A stretch of DNA of 64,000 bases from NCBI GenBank assembly GCA_026936325.1, contig JAPTHN010000018.1:8017658-8081657 (forward strand), in the 5' to 3' direction. This document shows, one piece after another, positions 19,101 through 29,544 of the stretch. Below the pieces are notes generated by a model. The model had not been told where the DNA came from. It did no database searches and worked only from the letters and a program-made list of their open reading frames with translations. The position numbers and the translations under genes were made by a program. Source of the stretch: Platynereis dumerilii. Its lineage: Eukaryota > Annelida > Polychaeta > Phyllodocida > Nereididae. Each line of letters starts with the position of its first letter. Position 1 is the stretch's first letter.

Positions 19101-19734
19101 CCTTAAATACCAACCAGGTGATAGTCTCCTCTTTTCCACCTCAAAAACATTATGGTGCATGATGTCAAAAGAAGTATTGTACTGGAATTTATTGAGCTTG
19201 ATTTTTTCCTGTTAGAAACAGAGCACTGTTTCCAACTTAGCTAGAATATAATGAATAAGGCTTTGTATGACGCATACACATTATGAAAATACGCATGCAC
19301 TCGCGTTGGAGCAACAGCTATAGTTTGACTCTATACCCGGCCCCGGTAAACCTCCCTTATCAGAAGCCTGTGACCGGAAGTAAAGTTTCCTTACTTGATC
19401 TTTGTGTTTCACTATATGTTGAATCTTCTTCTTTACCTCTATGCCACTAGCACAAAAGAACATCAATTTACCAAGGCTGATGTAATTGGAAGAAGTGCCT
19501 GAAATGTTTTTGGGCTGTTCCTGTACCATTCGTCTAGGCATTCTCGGCACCCCAGAAGTGATTTGCAATATTGCGATGCAACTGGCGTGTTGATAGGACC
19601 TAAAATGAATACAATTATAAATAACAAACATAAAATAGGCTATGTCTCTAAATGGCCCCATCAGGTCGCGATGAGACGTAAAACACTCACCCTCTGTACT
19701 GCCCCTGTATGTGTCACTAGTGACAGACCGCTCT
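19100..19734. other. Spacer with module H and a SINE-like tail
   Basis: Module H lies at 19385-19500; its minus strand reads 'LMFFCASGIEVKKKIQHIV', coding-like but unassigned. The SINE-like tail is at 19640-19700. A 12-bp palindrome GTCACTAGTGAC sits at about 19712, just before the LINE-B end. Confidence 0.45.
19640..19700 (+). repeat. SINE-like repeat tail, copy 2
   Basis: 'atgtctctaaatggccccat' then 'gatgagacgtaaaacactca'. Same layout as 13906-13986. Unit 2: 47642-47702. Confidence 0.5.
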
Positions 19735-19750
19735 ATTATATATATATATA

Positions 19751-20542
19751 GACTTTTATTTGACAACGAAATATCACATAGATACATGTGTCATAAATCA
19801 AAATTAAATAAATCATATAAGGAAATGAATATGTACAAAAGAGGGATAGCAACTACATCTAAAGAGTGAAAGGATTGTGCAGTAGTGCAATTATATTCAG
19901 TTACATATGTTTAACTGTGTTACAAGTATTTTAAATTCATGGAAAGATATTAGGCTGATTTAGAAAAAAATAAATAAATAAAATAAAAGAACTATTACCC
20001 TGCATTTACAAAAAAAAGAAACAATAATAATCCAAATAATAAATAAATAAATAAATAAAATTGTAAAATCATGAGTCCAATCTTTGGTAAGTTACTAATA
20101 ATAATCAACGGGTTTTCATGTGCATTATGGAATCAATAGTTACTGTAAGCAAGTATGAACAGCGGGAACTGCTTTTTAAGTCCATACAATGTCACTGTAA
20201 TAATCTAATACTAGAATTACAAGCACCAGAGAAGAGAACATTATATTAAATGAACATTATAAAGAGCACCATAAAATACTACAGTTATACATTAAAGCAC
20301 CATGTTAAACAATTTCCACAGCACCATTTTATAAGTACAAGAACATCATTTGTAGAAGATATGATATATAACAAATGTACATGAAATGTCTGCAGAAATT
20401 TCTAAGAAAATGAATGAGTATGTGCAATGATAACAATACAGCAGTGAACAGTATAAAGCACAAACACATGGAAGCAACACAATTAATATGCCACTAACCA
20501 CTCAGATTCCAGGAGCAAATAACAGTTGTCTAATGTCTAGTG
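19751..20542 (-). other. LINE-B 3' UTR, unit 1
   Basis: No open frame. Contains A-rich plus-strand tracts, an (AAAT)n run at about 20038-20060 and a terminal AATAAA about ten bases before the (TA)n tail. Unit 2: 47754-48544. Confidence 0.7.
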
Positions 20543-23500
20543 CTATGATTGGTTATCGATTTTTAATGCAATGTACAAAAATTTACCAAGTGCAAAAATT
20601 ACATTGAGACCTTTTGAAATCATCAGTTGATGAAATTGTTCAGATTGAGAGAGTCCTACAAACCCATTGATCGACTGAGAAGCTACATTGAATAATTCAT
20701 CTCTAGAATCCAGCCATTTTGGGCATGTCATTAAGCAATGGAAATCATCCTCCACAAGGTTTAAGTTGCATTTCTAGCAAATTCGATTTTCCACTGGGAC
20801 ATAGGGGCGTTTGTGTGTACCTAGTGCAATGTTTAGGTTATGAGAACTTAGTCTGAAGCGGGCTATATTAGTGTAAACAGCTCTAGGAAGATTGTGGTTG
20901 AGATACGGTTCGATTCGCATATCCATTTTAAAGGTTTTATATGTTCTAAGTTTTGGATATTTTATGTTATCATTTATGTCACTCATCATAGTGTTCTTTG
21001 CACAATCAAACATTAATGCAATTGACTTATTCAGGTCAAAATTCATAACATCAATTTGAAGACTGTCAGAGACTTTGCAAAGTCTTGTGAGCCAACATGG
21101 GGCACATTTCTCTTTTAGCTGCATTTGAATTGCTAAACATTTGCGGAGAAGTAACGGACACTCAAAATTTTTGAGTTTAACAGATATCTCACTGCAGCTG
21201 ATTGTTGCCTAATAAGTAATGGAAATCTACCAGCATCTGCTAAAATAGCAGTTGTTGGTGTCTGATATCGGACACCAAGCATATTTTTGAGGTAGTTCAA
21301 TTGTATCTTTTCTACATCAATATTTTCTTTTTCCGGAAACCAAACCTCACTATTGTATTCCAAAATTGGCAATATATGTGTGTCAAACATTTTTAGATTT
21401 AGCTGGGGGAAAGATAGCCAACAGTAGATCTTGTATTTTCTTTGAGCGCATAAATCCATTAGAGTTAGTTTACGATAATTATCAGGTTCATTGTAACTAC
21501 CCTTTTTGTGTAATGGTTGTATTACACCTTCTGACCACTTGTCAGGATAGACACCTTTTTCCCAAACATAATTGAACAATGTCGTAAGTGGATGCAATAG
21601 GTGTTCTGATAAGTTCTTATAGAATTCATTACTGATGCCATCAATACCTGGAGCTTTCCCATGTTTTAAGTTCTTTATCTCAGACTGAACTTCATTGACC
21701 GTTATTGGGTGGTCAGTCATGAAGGGAGCAGCTGTGTCTATAAGCTCATCTAATTGTTGTTCTACATATTTAAGGAATTTTAAGTCAAATTGAGATGATG
21801 AGTCACTTGGTGGTGACTTCATACTTTCAAAATAATCCTGAAACTCGTTAAGTCTTACACTTCCAACTGTTGTTGGTTTATTACCTTTTTTCAGTGTATC
21901 CCAATATTTCCAGTAATCCACTGGATTTTTACGTTCTAAGTTATCTAATTCAGCTCTTATTGTGTTTTGGTACTCACGCTTCTTTCTCTGAATGGTAGCC
22001 TTGTACGACTTTTTAAGTGACATGTATTGATTAAGATTATCTTCTGTATCCAAATTGTTATATTTTGCGTAGTCATTGGCTAAACGTTTAAGGTTTTTAC
22101 ATTCATCATCAAACCATTTATTGCAAGGAAAGCTGTTTTTTGGGGCTTTTTGGTATTTTTTTACACAATTTTCCATAATAGCAGTTTCAAGAATTGCATA
22201 TACACTATCAGCAGCTTTATTCACATCAACATCAGAGATGATGCAATCAATAAATGCATCATGCAATACAGAGCAACTACTACTAGTTAGTGATTCTCTT
22301 AAGCTTGCTAAAGCATTAGGGTCATATATGTACTTATAATATCTCAAAGTTGAAACATTAAGCAGCGGTTGCTGAGGTTCTGGCAGATTGTCATTACTTT
22401 CACGAAGTTTAACAGAGAGTACCAAGGGTCTGTGATCAGAGTAGGTACAAATAGGTTCTAAGTCAAAATTGGAAAGGCTTCGATAGAATGATATGTCACA
22501 AATTAAATAATCAATGAGACTTTTGCCTCGAGGTGTATAGCATGTGAATGCACCAGTTTTCCTGTCATTTAAAAAGTAGCCATTCATAATCTTCATGTTG
22601 CTAGATTTACAGAGCTCAATGAGTTCTTTTCCATATTTATTTGATTTTATATCATCAGAGTGACGTTTATGAGATGGGAACGCATCCACAGAGTCAAATG
22701 AAATCATGTTGACAGCATTGTTACCAAAAATTCTTGTTACATCATCTAAGCTGCCAGTTCTAGCATTAAAATCACCACATATGGCAACACTACCCTTACG
22801 ACTGAAGTATGAAATCTCTTCTTGAATTAAATGAAAGGCATTGTTATTTTGAAAACTAGGCGCTGTGGAAGAAGAATCAAGTGGAGGTATATACACTCCT
22901 CCAAGATAAAAATAATTATTATTTTGACCAATCCTTATCCACACAGTGAAGTCAGAATTTTTTACAATTTTAACATTAGATTCAAGACTGGATCGAATAA
23001 GAATGCCTATACCACCAGCGGCTTTACGGGTACGCGGGTGCTGATACTTTCGTTGGAAGTGTTTATATATAAATTGGCCAGTATCAGGAGAATATTTATC
23101 TAGTTTCATAGTTTCAAGGAAAATAATCAGATCACACTTTGAAATATATTGTAAGAACTCTTTGTCCTTAAGTTTGTCACCTAAACCTTGTATATTCCAA
23201 ACCATTATTTTCAGTGGAACAGCATTGTCTATTTCAGCAATCGTATTTTTGTAAACATTATTATTGAAACCATCATTACGGATTTCGTCGCTGCTCTCAT
23301 TTACATTAACATGCTCAATCTCATAGGCACTTGACATTTCATTGCTATGGATATCTGCTATTCCATCATTAATATCACTAATATGACTATATACTCTGAT
23401 TTCATCATTAATATCACCTTCTACAAGTGTTTCATTGTCAACATCATCAGTAGCTATCATTTCATCATCAGTAGTTTCCCTGTCTTCAATGTTATGATAT

Positions 23501-23756
23501 TGAGAGCATCCATTATACATGCACTTGTTGCATTAAAATGATTGACTTCAACTGGAGCCATACATTCGGAAACATCATGACTCTCATTTAAATTGACACA
23601 ATTGTTAAAAATTACAGACGAAGAAACTTCGTTTACATTGTAACTAATAACATCATTTGAATATTTGTCTAAAGTTCTACAATTATCTTGCAAGTGTAAA
23701 TTTAGCTTTGGCTCACTGGATATCAGAGTGGAGGGCAGCACATTAAATGCACTGCT
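20543..23756 (-). pseudogene. LINE-B ORF2: endonuclease + RT lacking the catalytic palm, unit 1
   Basis: In the 23520-21133 frame the endonuclease has MVWNIQG (Asn109), LETMKL (Glu136), GDFNARTG (249-256), SLIDYL and SDHRP (361-365). RT fingers follow (APGIDGISNEFYKN, NYRKLTL), but at about 21446-21462 the sequence jumps straight to 'LKMFDTHILPILEYNSEVWF', which normally lies well after YADD. Some 200 or more residues, including both catalytic motifs, are deleted. A frameshift near 21165 and an in-frame TAG at 20774 split the C-terminal 'RFRLSSHNLNIALG...RIC*KC...DDFHCLMTC' zinc-knuckle region. A 1-nt loss near 23490 breaks the leader frame in unit 1 only. No ATG starts this frame near ORF1. 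Confidence 0.9.
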
Positions 23757-24996
23757 TCACAAGGTAACAAATGTTACGGCAAATCAAGTCTCTGGCATGT
23801 GTAGTAAGGTGGATACGATCTCTTTGTAGTGCTGCAGACTTGTTCGACACAAAGTAAACGTTGTTCATAGCATGACAGAGTTGGCTGTTGGCAGAGTTGA
23901 TGTATGTGATATGGCGATTCAGTTCATTCTGCCCTGCCACATGCGGTAGCCCACTGACGATGATCGGAGTGTCGGCACACTCGGATCTAATTCCAACAAC
24001 GAGTGACTTGATGTTCTTCGCGATAGTCGTAACAGAGCAGGTGAAGTCACGCACCTCAATGTCACCAGCATGCACAAGGACAGCACTGGGTGTCTCAGCA
24101 GGAAGGTTGATGCTTTTAACACGAGAAGCGATCTGTACGGCCGTCTGACCAGGATAAACGTATCCTGTGCCAGACACTCCATTCTTGCAAAGTCTCTGAG
24201 AGAATCCTCGAGTATTTGAGTTGCCAAGGATGACTACTTTGGGTTGACTGCTCTTCGACGTAGCAGTCGCTGTTTCGGTCTTCGCAGACACCTTGGGGCG
24301 AACTGTCTCTGTTGGTGCCTGAGGGAGAGGGGGAAATTCCTGGATGTAGTCTAAGTCCCGACGACGGACATTCATTAGGATTTGACCCATCTTATTAAGT
24401 CCTTTTAGGTCAAAACCGCATCCCCACACTGAGTCTGTTTCTGTATTGTGTAACAGAAAAGCGTCACCAGATTTTCTCAGCGCCTCCTTGAACTTTTTGC
24501 ATTGAGCAAACTTAGCAGTGCAGATTTCTTCCATAACCTCAAATTTAACACTGTCCCATGAGGCACTGCTGCGCTGAACACACCTGTAAGCAAGGCGTTT
24601 ACATGCATGGGATGATTTACATCGGAGCATCTCTTTCTGGAGAGTCAGAGAAACTTTATGGTGTACCAGTTTTGCATGCTGGTAGGCCTGCTCTGCCGAG
24701 ATGTACGATCTGTTCTGCCATCGTAGTGGATGATGGTAGAACGCAGAGAGAGGCTCATGCGGTCCACGGAACAGCTGAACACGATGATGTGCTGCAAGTG
24801 ACCCAGCGACAGGTGCACTCACACGATCCGTCACAACAGTTGTGATCGGGTCCCCAGACGTCTCTGTAGCTGGGGCGACAGTCTTTGGTTGCTGAGTTAG
24901 TAGCAGGCTACTCGCTTCATCCGTAGAGTCGAGCGAGTATACTGGAGTTCTAGATGATCTCTTTCCATTTCTAGACGAAGAAATACATCCCTGTCT
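23743..24996 (-). CDS. LINE-B ORF1: NADAR (YbiA-like) + SGNH hydrolase fusion, unit 1
   Basis: The frame is open for 417 codons with no in-frame ATG before the domains; an in-frame GTG lies at 24834, so the true start was probably lost by 5' truncation. Numbering from that GTG: NADAR domain at 18-158, with LFRGPHEPLSAFY, the SAEQAYQ motif (Glu48), WDSVKFEVM (Trp93), TDSVWGCG (Trp137-Gly138) and NKMGQILMNVR. All hallmark NADAR positions are present. NADAR proteins act on ADP-ribose-linked substrates. A Pro/Thr-rich linker follows (about 165-197). An SGNH hydrolase domain spans 198-361: GNSNTRG with Ser206, HAGDIE (255-260; the usual GxND Asn is replaced) and DRIH with Asp339 and His342. SGNH ORF1 proteins are known from LINEs; the NADAR fusion is unusual to me. 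A ~55-codon Ser/Thr-rich leader precedes it. Confidence 0.9.
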   Translation of the reverse strand, partial: RQGCISSSRNGKRSSRTPVYSLDSTDEASSLLLTQQPKTVAPATETSGDPITTVVTDRVSAPVAGSLAAHHRVQLFRGPHEPLSAFYHHPLRWQNRSYISAEQAYQHAKLVHHKVSLTLQKEMLRCKSSHACKRLAYRCVQRSSASWDSVKFEVMEEICTAKFAQCKKFKEALRKSGDAFLLHNTETDSVWGCGFDLKGLNKMGQILMNVRRRDLDYIQEFPPLPQAPTETVRPKVSAKTETATATSKSSQPKVVILGNSNTRGFSQRLCKNGVSGTGYVYPGQTAVQIASRVKSINLPAETPSAVLVHAGDIEVRDFTCSVTTIAKNIKSLVVGIRSECADTPIIVSGLPHVAGQNELNRHITYINSANSQLCHAMNNVYFVSNKSAALQRDRIHLTTHARDLICRNICYLVKQCI

Positions 24997-24999
24997 TTA

Positions 25000-26380
25000 G
25001 ACAGAGCAGGTTTCTGCCTTATTTTTTCCTTGGGCTAGTCATCAGGTCTGACCAATTCCATCCTCTCAGGACATTTCGGCTGTTCTTCTGAACTTCTTCA
25101 TTATGACTGGGTTTTGATCATCTGAAACATTCAGATCAGTCTCTGATCCAACAGACATCCTCATTTGTCAACAGTTGAATTCTTGCTGATGGTTTTGCCA
25201 GTCTTTGCGAACAAACAAACTGGTGAAATTTAGGGACAAACTTGTAAATGAACGTGTACTTCTGATTAATGGAAGAGTTTACAATTCATGGCATGCTTTC
25301 ACTGATAACATCTCATTTTACTGTGTTCGTCAGAAATGCACGACCTTAGAGCCACTCATCCGCGCATTTGTTGCATTATGAAACCGGTCTACTCAAAGAA
25401 ACACAGAAACAAAAACAGAAAATAATAACTGACAAACGGTGCATTGAAGTAACATCACCCTTGATACCAACCAAGGATGTCTCTAAATAACCCAATCAGG
25501 TGCTGACGAGACTTAAAACACCAATTCACTCACTCACTCACCCCCTATACTGCCCTTGCAAGCGTAACTTGTGACGCACTAGTCATACATCATCAATACT
25601 GATTTTCTGAAACCCTTTATGATAGAATTACAGACATATCTCCATTTAACCCTTGTGTGTAGAATTGGGGATTTTTTGCAAACACTGGCTGATCCCTTTC
25701 CATTGCTAAACGAAGGCTCTCATTCCTGTCTTGATGCACACAGCTTTGGTATTGTGATCACTAAGTTGCTTTTGCAAGATTTTCACTACATGTATCTGCA
25801 GCAGTTTGACTGAAATAAATTGATGATGAAATTATGTATTACATGTAAAGGTATTAAGTTTAATTTAGGTATTAAGTTTAATGTACGATTCTGAATGTCA
25901 GCACTTTCGAAAGTAAGTACGCAACATTTGCCTTTTCAAAATCTGAAACATTATGTTTCAGATTCCAGATCTTCGCGACACTCCCAGCTGATCAAAGCCC
26001 GCCACTGCTCTTTCTTCGTCCATCCTGCCTCACCTCATATCGCTTCTTCTCACTCCTTGAACCATTTTAAGCTGTTCTGTGCCTGATTAATCAGAGGGTG
26101 ACCGCAACAATTTTGTCGCGTGATGATGGCTGCACAGATATCAGACTTTCTTGTCTGGAATTGCAAGTGTCCTCATTGTACGGTAATTTCCCTGACATAT
26201 TTCATGACTTTTTCTGTTGTTAAAATTTCATATCCCCCTAAAAATGTTGTGAAAAATTAGTACCCCTCCTTGAAACACATGTATAAAGTCAGTACCCCCT
26301 TGGACTAACCCCCCTCCCCCCTTCATAAATTCTATATGCTCTTTCAGTGAATGGACAGTGATTGATCAAAATTAAATGGC
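25000..26380. other. Dispersed modules and spacer
   Basis: Segment 25190-25330 is related to 27185-27320 ('acaaacttgtaaatgaacgt', 'catctcattttactgtg'). The SINE-like tail lies at 25462-25570 and module J at 25960-26110. A C-rich run ('ccccctccccccctt') is near 26311. The remaining sequence shows no gene. Unit 2: 53003-54383. Confidence 0.45.
25462..25570 (+). repeat. SINE-like repeat tail, copy 3
   Basis: 'gataccaaccaaggatgtct', 'gggtgctgacgagacttaaa'-type core (here 'caggtgctgacgagac'), ending in (ACTC)n. This is the copy closest to the gastropod-type consensus I remember. Unit 2: 53465-53573. Confidence 0.55.
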
Positions 26381-26386
26381 GTATTT

Positions 26387-26623
26387 TCACCTTAACTCTT
26401 TCAACATCGCGATCCATCCAAAGATGTTCCAGGAAAAGTAGTTTTGTTTCCAGTTGAATCTCTTTCTGTAAAAGAGAAAAAAGATACTTTTCATAACCTT
26501 CATTTTCGAAGCTGAAACAAAGTTTTGACCCTCTGAGTCCTTTTGTACTTTGAAGATTTTCTTGGTCGTAGCGGAGTCAAGCTCTCCCGACCTCATCAAC
26601 CGAAGTGTAGTCCTTGCTCTCAC
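26387..26623 (-). other. Exon-like coding fossil with internal splice acceptor, unit 1
   Basis: The minus strand reads 'TTLRLMRSGELDSATTKKIF' and, after a TTTTTTCTCTTTTACAG acceptor-like site at about 26474, a helical stretch containing 'KEIQLETKLLFLEHLWMDRD'. The latter resembles the C-terminal coiled coil of Myb/SANT-type proteins. Family uncertain. Unit 2 (54390-54599) has a diverged patch and indels here. Confidence 0.35.
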
Positions 26624-26839
26624 CTATAACCCTGTATAAATTTTAAGCTGCTGAAAATGTTATGCCTTAACCTTGTAGCTGAGTCTCATGGCTTCTTTAA
26701 TCACACAGGCGGACTTGGAGGAATGTAGGGAAACGGTTGTGAACACATAGGAGTGTGTCTTTAAGATTTAGCGTTTAGTCTTGACATTAATTTAACTTGC
26801 GTGAAAAACTTTTGGTCCTCCCTACTTCCGGCAGACGGA

Positions 26840-26998
26840 TTATTCAATAACTGGAATATTCAAAGCATCCTTTATGGCCTGAAAGGCCGCTGCCTCTGCA
26901 TTCCTGTTGTGTAACACTTCAGAGTCCACGTTGTACAGACAGGGATGGTCCTGCCAAATATCAATGAATTTTCTTTCATCAGTGTCCGACCAGGCCAT
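26840..26998 (-). CDS. MADF-type (Myb/SANT-like) mini-ORF, 52 aa, unit 1
   Basis: An ATG-started frame of 52 codons ends in TAA. It has the MADF core order: 'ERKFIDIWQDHPCLYNVDSE', then 'HNRNAEAAAFQAIKDAL'. The invariant pattern F-I-x-x-W/V-x-x-x-P-x-L-Y-x-x-x-x-x-x-x-x-x-R-x-x-x-x-x-A-x-x-x-I-x-x-x-L is kept. MADF domains bind DNA and occur in host regulators and in the accessory protein of PIF/Harbinger transposons. A complete MADF is about 80-90 residues, so this is the first half, cut by a stop, or an exon. A Harbinger remnant is the simplest reading. Confidence 0.55.
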   Translation of the reverse strand: MAWSDTDERKFIDIWQDHPCLYNVDSEVLHNRNAEAAAFQAIKDALNIPVIE

Positions 26999-27282
26999 TT
27001 TTGTCGTCTGCAAAGTTTGATGACGTCTGCAAAGTTGATGACGTAACCTTACTTTTTAACTCGCATTATGTCATTTTCATTGGTTCCTGTTGGTTGAGAA
27101 GTGACAGACAGTCTGCTGACATCTGGCACGTCAAAACTGGCCTGATTTGTTGCCTACAAGTGCAAACAGTCGCCGACAGCTGACTGTACACACTGCCAAA
27201 CAAAATTGTCGCAACCTATGGACAAATTGTAAATGAGTGTGTACTTCTGAATAATCAAAGAGTTGACAATTTGTAGAATGCC

Positions 27283-27501
27283 TCAATTGATGACCCATCT
27301 CATTTTACTGTGAGGAACTGTTGGCATTAGTAAGTCATAACCATGCTCTCCAGCAAATTCAGTCCATTTCCGGATATAAGAAGCATCAAGTTTCAAAGTA
27401 GATGGCCTCTGGGCCTTCGACATGATATTAATTACAATGTCCTTGAAACCTCTTTTTCGAAGAGCCTTCCAAATAACCTCAATGGAATCGGTAATGTCCA
27501 T
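27283..27501 (-). mobile_element. Tyrosine-recombinase-type element fossil, unit 1
   Basis: The frame contains 'DITDSIEVIWKALRKRGF', then 'RPSTLKLDASYIRKWTEFA' and 'EHGYDLLMPT'. The RPSTLxxYxSxxxxWxxF pattern is the start of the core-binding domain of tyrosine recombinases as found in DIRS/Ngaro retroelements and Cryptons. The catalytic domain is not present nearby. An adjacent minus-strand frame (27432-27656) has 'YLSSRPDRYHPK', also seen at 6480-6728. Broken fossil; family placement tentative. Confidence 0.5.
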
Positions 27502-29215
27502 TCGGATAAAGAGAAGAGATCCAGGTTCTTCCCTTTATGTCCTCTCAAGGTTGCTACAACCAGGGTCAACTTCCCAACCTTCGGGTGGTATCGGTCAGGT
27601 CTGGAAGATAAATACCAAATACCATCAGTAACTGGAATATACAATGGTTGGCCCACAAAAAGTTTAATGAATTAACTATGCAATGCTTCGTAGGCCCCTC
27701 CTGTGCAACCATCACAACTCCTGCCTTCTCCAATGGATCTTGTGCAAAATAAAAATACTTACATTATCAATTTATCATTGAGCCAAGCACTTGGTTTTCG
27801 CAAAATTTCGATCTCCTTTTTGCCGAAATTTTCATTACCAATGCTTAGAGTTATGTTCGATGACCTGATGCTGGGCCACTTAAAATTTTGATCTGCTGCG
27901 ACCTCTTCACCCGAAGTGTAGTCCTTGCTCTCGCAAAATTGCTTTTATAATATTATACAGGACAAGTCCTTCTGCTTTTGCATGTTGGCAGTTCCGTAAC
28001 TATTCAAGGATACCAAATTTTTGTGCCCAGAAAGTTATGTTACATCATCAGGGTGGACTCCTCCATTCAGTAAGTTGGAACACATTGATTATCTAGTGCT
28101 TTGTTTTTTAAAGCTGCCTTTCAAGTTTGCATTACTGACCGTCCTCTTCATGACTGTTGACAATTTGTTAAGCCTCATTAGTCGATTCTTATTCCAAATT
28201 TTCTTGTGAACAGGGTTAGGGATTGAAAAAAAGGGGGCATCAAGCGAATACAAAGATACTGGCCTCTTGCTTGCAAATAATTCGTAAGCCTTTACTGGGA
28301 ATCTCTCTGAGGCGACCTGAAAAATTTTAGGCTTGAAGGCTCTTGCATTTCCATTGTCTCAATTTGTGTTTCCGTTGCTCCCTCTGTGAATTAAGCGTAG
28401 AGTTATCTTCGATGACCTGATGCTGGGCCAATTGAAATTTTGATGGATTTTGTAGTTTATTTAGTTGTACAGTTCTTGTAGCACAGTTTCCTGGTCAAGT
28501 CTTTGTCATCTTTTGAGAGACATCACTGTCTGGACAGTCTAGAGAGCAGTGACATCTCTGCCCTTGTATGTGAGGTTCCACTCCAGGTTTCTGTCATATA
28601 AGGTAGAGATATATAGTGCCTATTCTGTGTGGCCGTCACTATTCACATTGAAACGTACCTACAAATATAACACTTAGGAATGTTGCATCCAGTATAATAA
28701 ACCTCCATTGCTTGTCTTCACATGTATTATGTTAATGATGTACGGAAAAGTAGTGAGGATTGGATAGATCTTTAGAAGGGAACTGTTATTCATCAGAAGC
28801 TTGGACGGAGGATTGACTTATTCTGGTGCAGCTGAAGCACTGCCCTCAGGACGAGGCGATAGATCCTTAAGCGGTTATACATTTTGGTTTTTTCCAGCTG
28901 GCTAACAATTTTACACCTGTTATGAATTCTGTTCTTAAAAACCAAATTAATCATGTCATGAAAAACAGAAGAAACGTCACTTTCAACCCAGGAAAACTCA
29001 AATCATCATGTGTTTTCACAACGGAAACAAATCTTGAGAACATTTTCTTCATTTTTTTTTTGGAGAATGATACACCATCTCACACAGTGTTAATTTGCAT
29101 TAGACTGTCTGTTATACCAACAATTTTGAATGCACCAGATGTCTACTGGATTTAAGCTAGCTGGCAGTCCAGTTTGTCCAAGTTATCAACTGTGTAGGAC
29201 TTGATTTGACAATGA

Positions 29216-29513
29216 GACAGACATGACATGACAGACAGACAGACATATAGTTTTTATTCGACCAAAGTAATGCTCTTTTTTTTGACAAGTTAATCACATA
29301 ACATATGTATACATATATAAATGGTCTAGGAGGCATACACGTTGGCTGGAGCCGCTTATGTATATGACCCCCTAATAATTACAGATCTATAATAATATTT
29401 ACAAATTTTTGATTTTGCTGCACTACTATTTAGAAAGATAGATATGAGATTTTATAACATATATATGTAAAACAAGTAATTATTTTTTACTAACTTTTAG
29501 AAAGAAGAAGAAG

Positions 29514-29544
<31 letters not shown>

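Larger units (their letters stand above)
19735..24975 (-). mobile_element. LINE-B, NADAR-SGNH non-LTR retrotransposon, internally deleted, unit 1
   Basis: Minus-strand order: ORF1 (NADAR plus SGNH hydrolase), ORF2 (acidic leader, endonuclease, RT fingers, then directly the thumb/connection and zinc-knuckle region), a ~800 bp 3' UTR with (TTTA)n near 20038, and a 3' end AATAAAAGTCTATAT with a (TA)n tail at 19735-19750. The 5' end is cut inside the ORF1 leader. SGNH-type ORF1 proteins and CCHC-like C-termini are known in the CR1/L2 side of LINEs; the exact clade is unresolved. Confidence 0.9.
1..28005. repeat. Tandem unit 1 of a ~28 kb head-to-tail repeat
   Basis: The first 20 bases (aaggataccaaatttttgtg) recur at 28006 and 56007, and every element found in 1-28005 recurs in the same order and orientation one period later. 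The period is 28,005 bp here. The unit boundary is arbitrary because the window opens inside the array. No long terminal repeats, coding capsid genes or single-element ends bracket the unit, so it reads as a macrosatellite or segmental tandem duplication of a TE-rich locus. A collapsed or falsely expanded assembly is the main alternative; real scattered differences between units argue that the copies are distinct. Confidence 0.97.

Noticed and set aside
19281-19787. 168-codon minus-strand open frame
   Set aside because: It crosses the (TA)n tail of LINE-B, a SINE-like tail and module H, which are unrelated pieces. It is a fortuitous read-through, with only the module H part looking coding-like.
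22831-23103. Plus-strand open frame of 90 codons over LINE-B
   Set aside because: Antisense shadow of the LINE-B endonuclease.
27343-27675. 110-codon plus-strand open frame
   Set aside because: Opposite-strand shadow of the tyrosine-recombinase-like fossil, which has recognisable motifs on the minus strand.
1-28005. The 28 kb unit as a single giant transposon or viral element
   Set aside because: No shared ends, no capsid, polymerase or integrase set, and the contents are unrelated elements in different states of decay.
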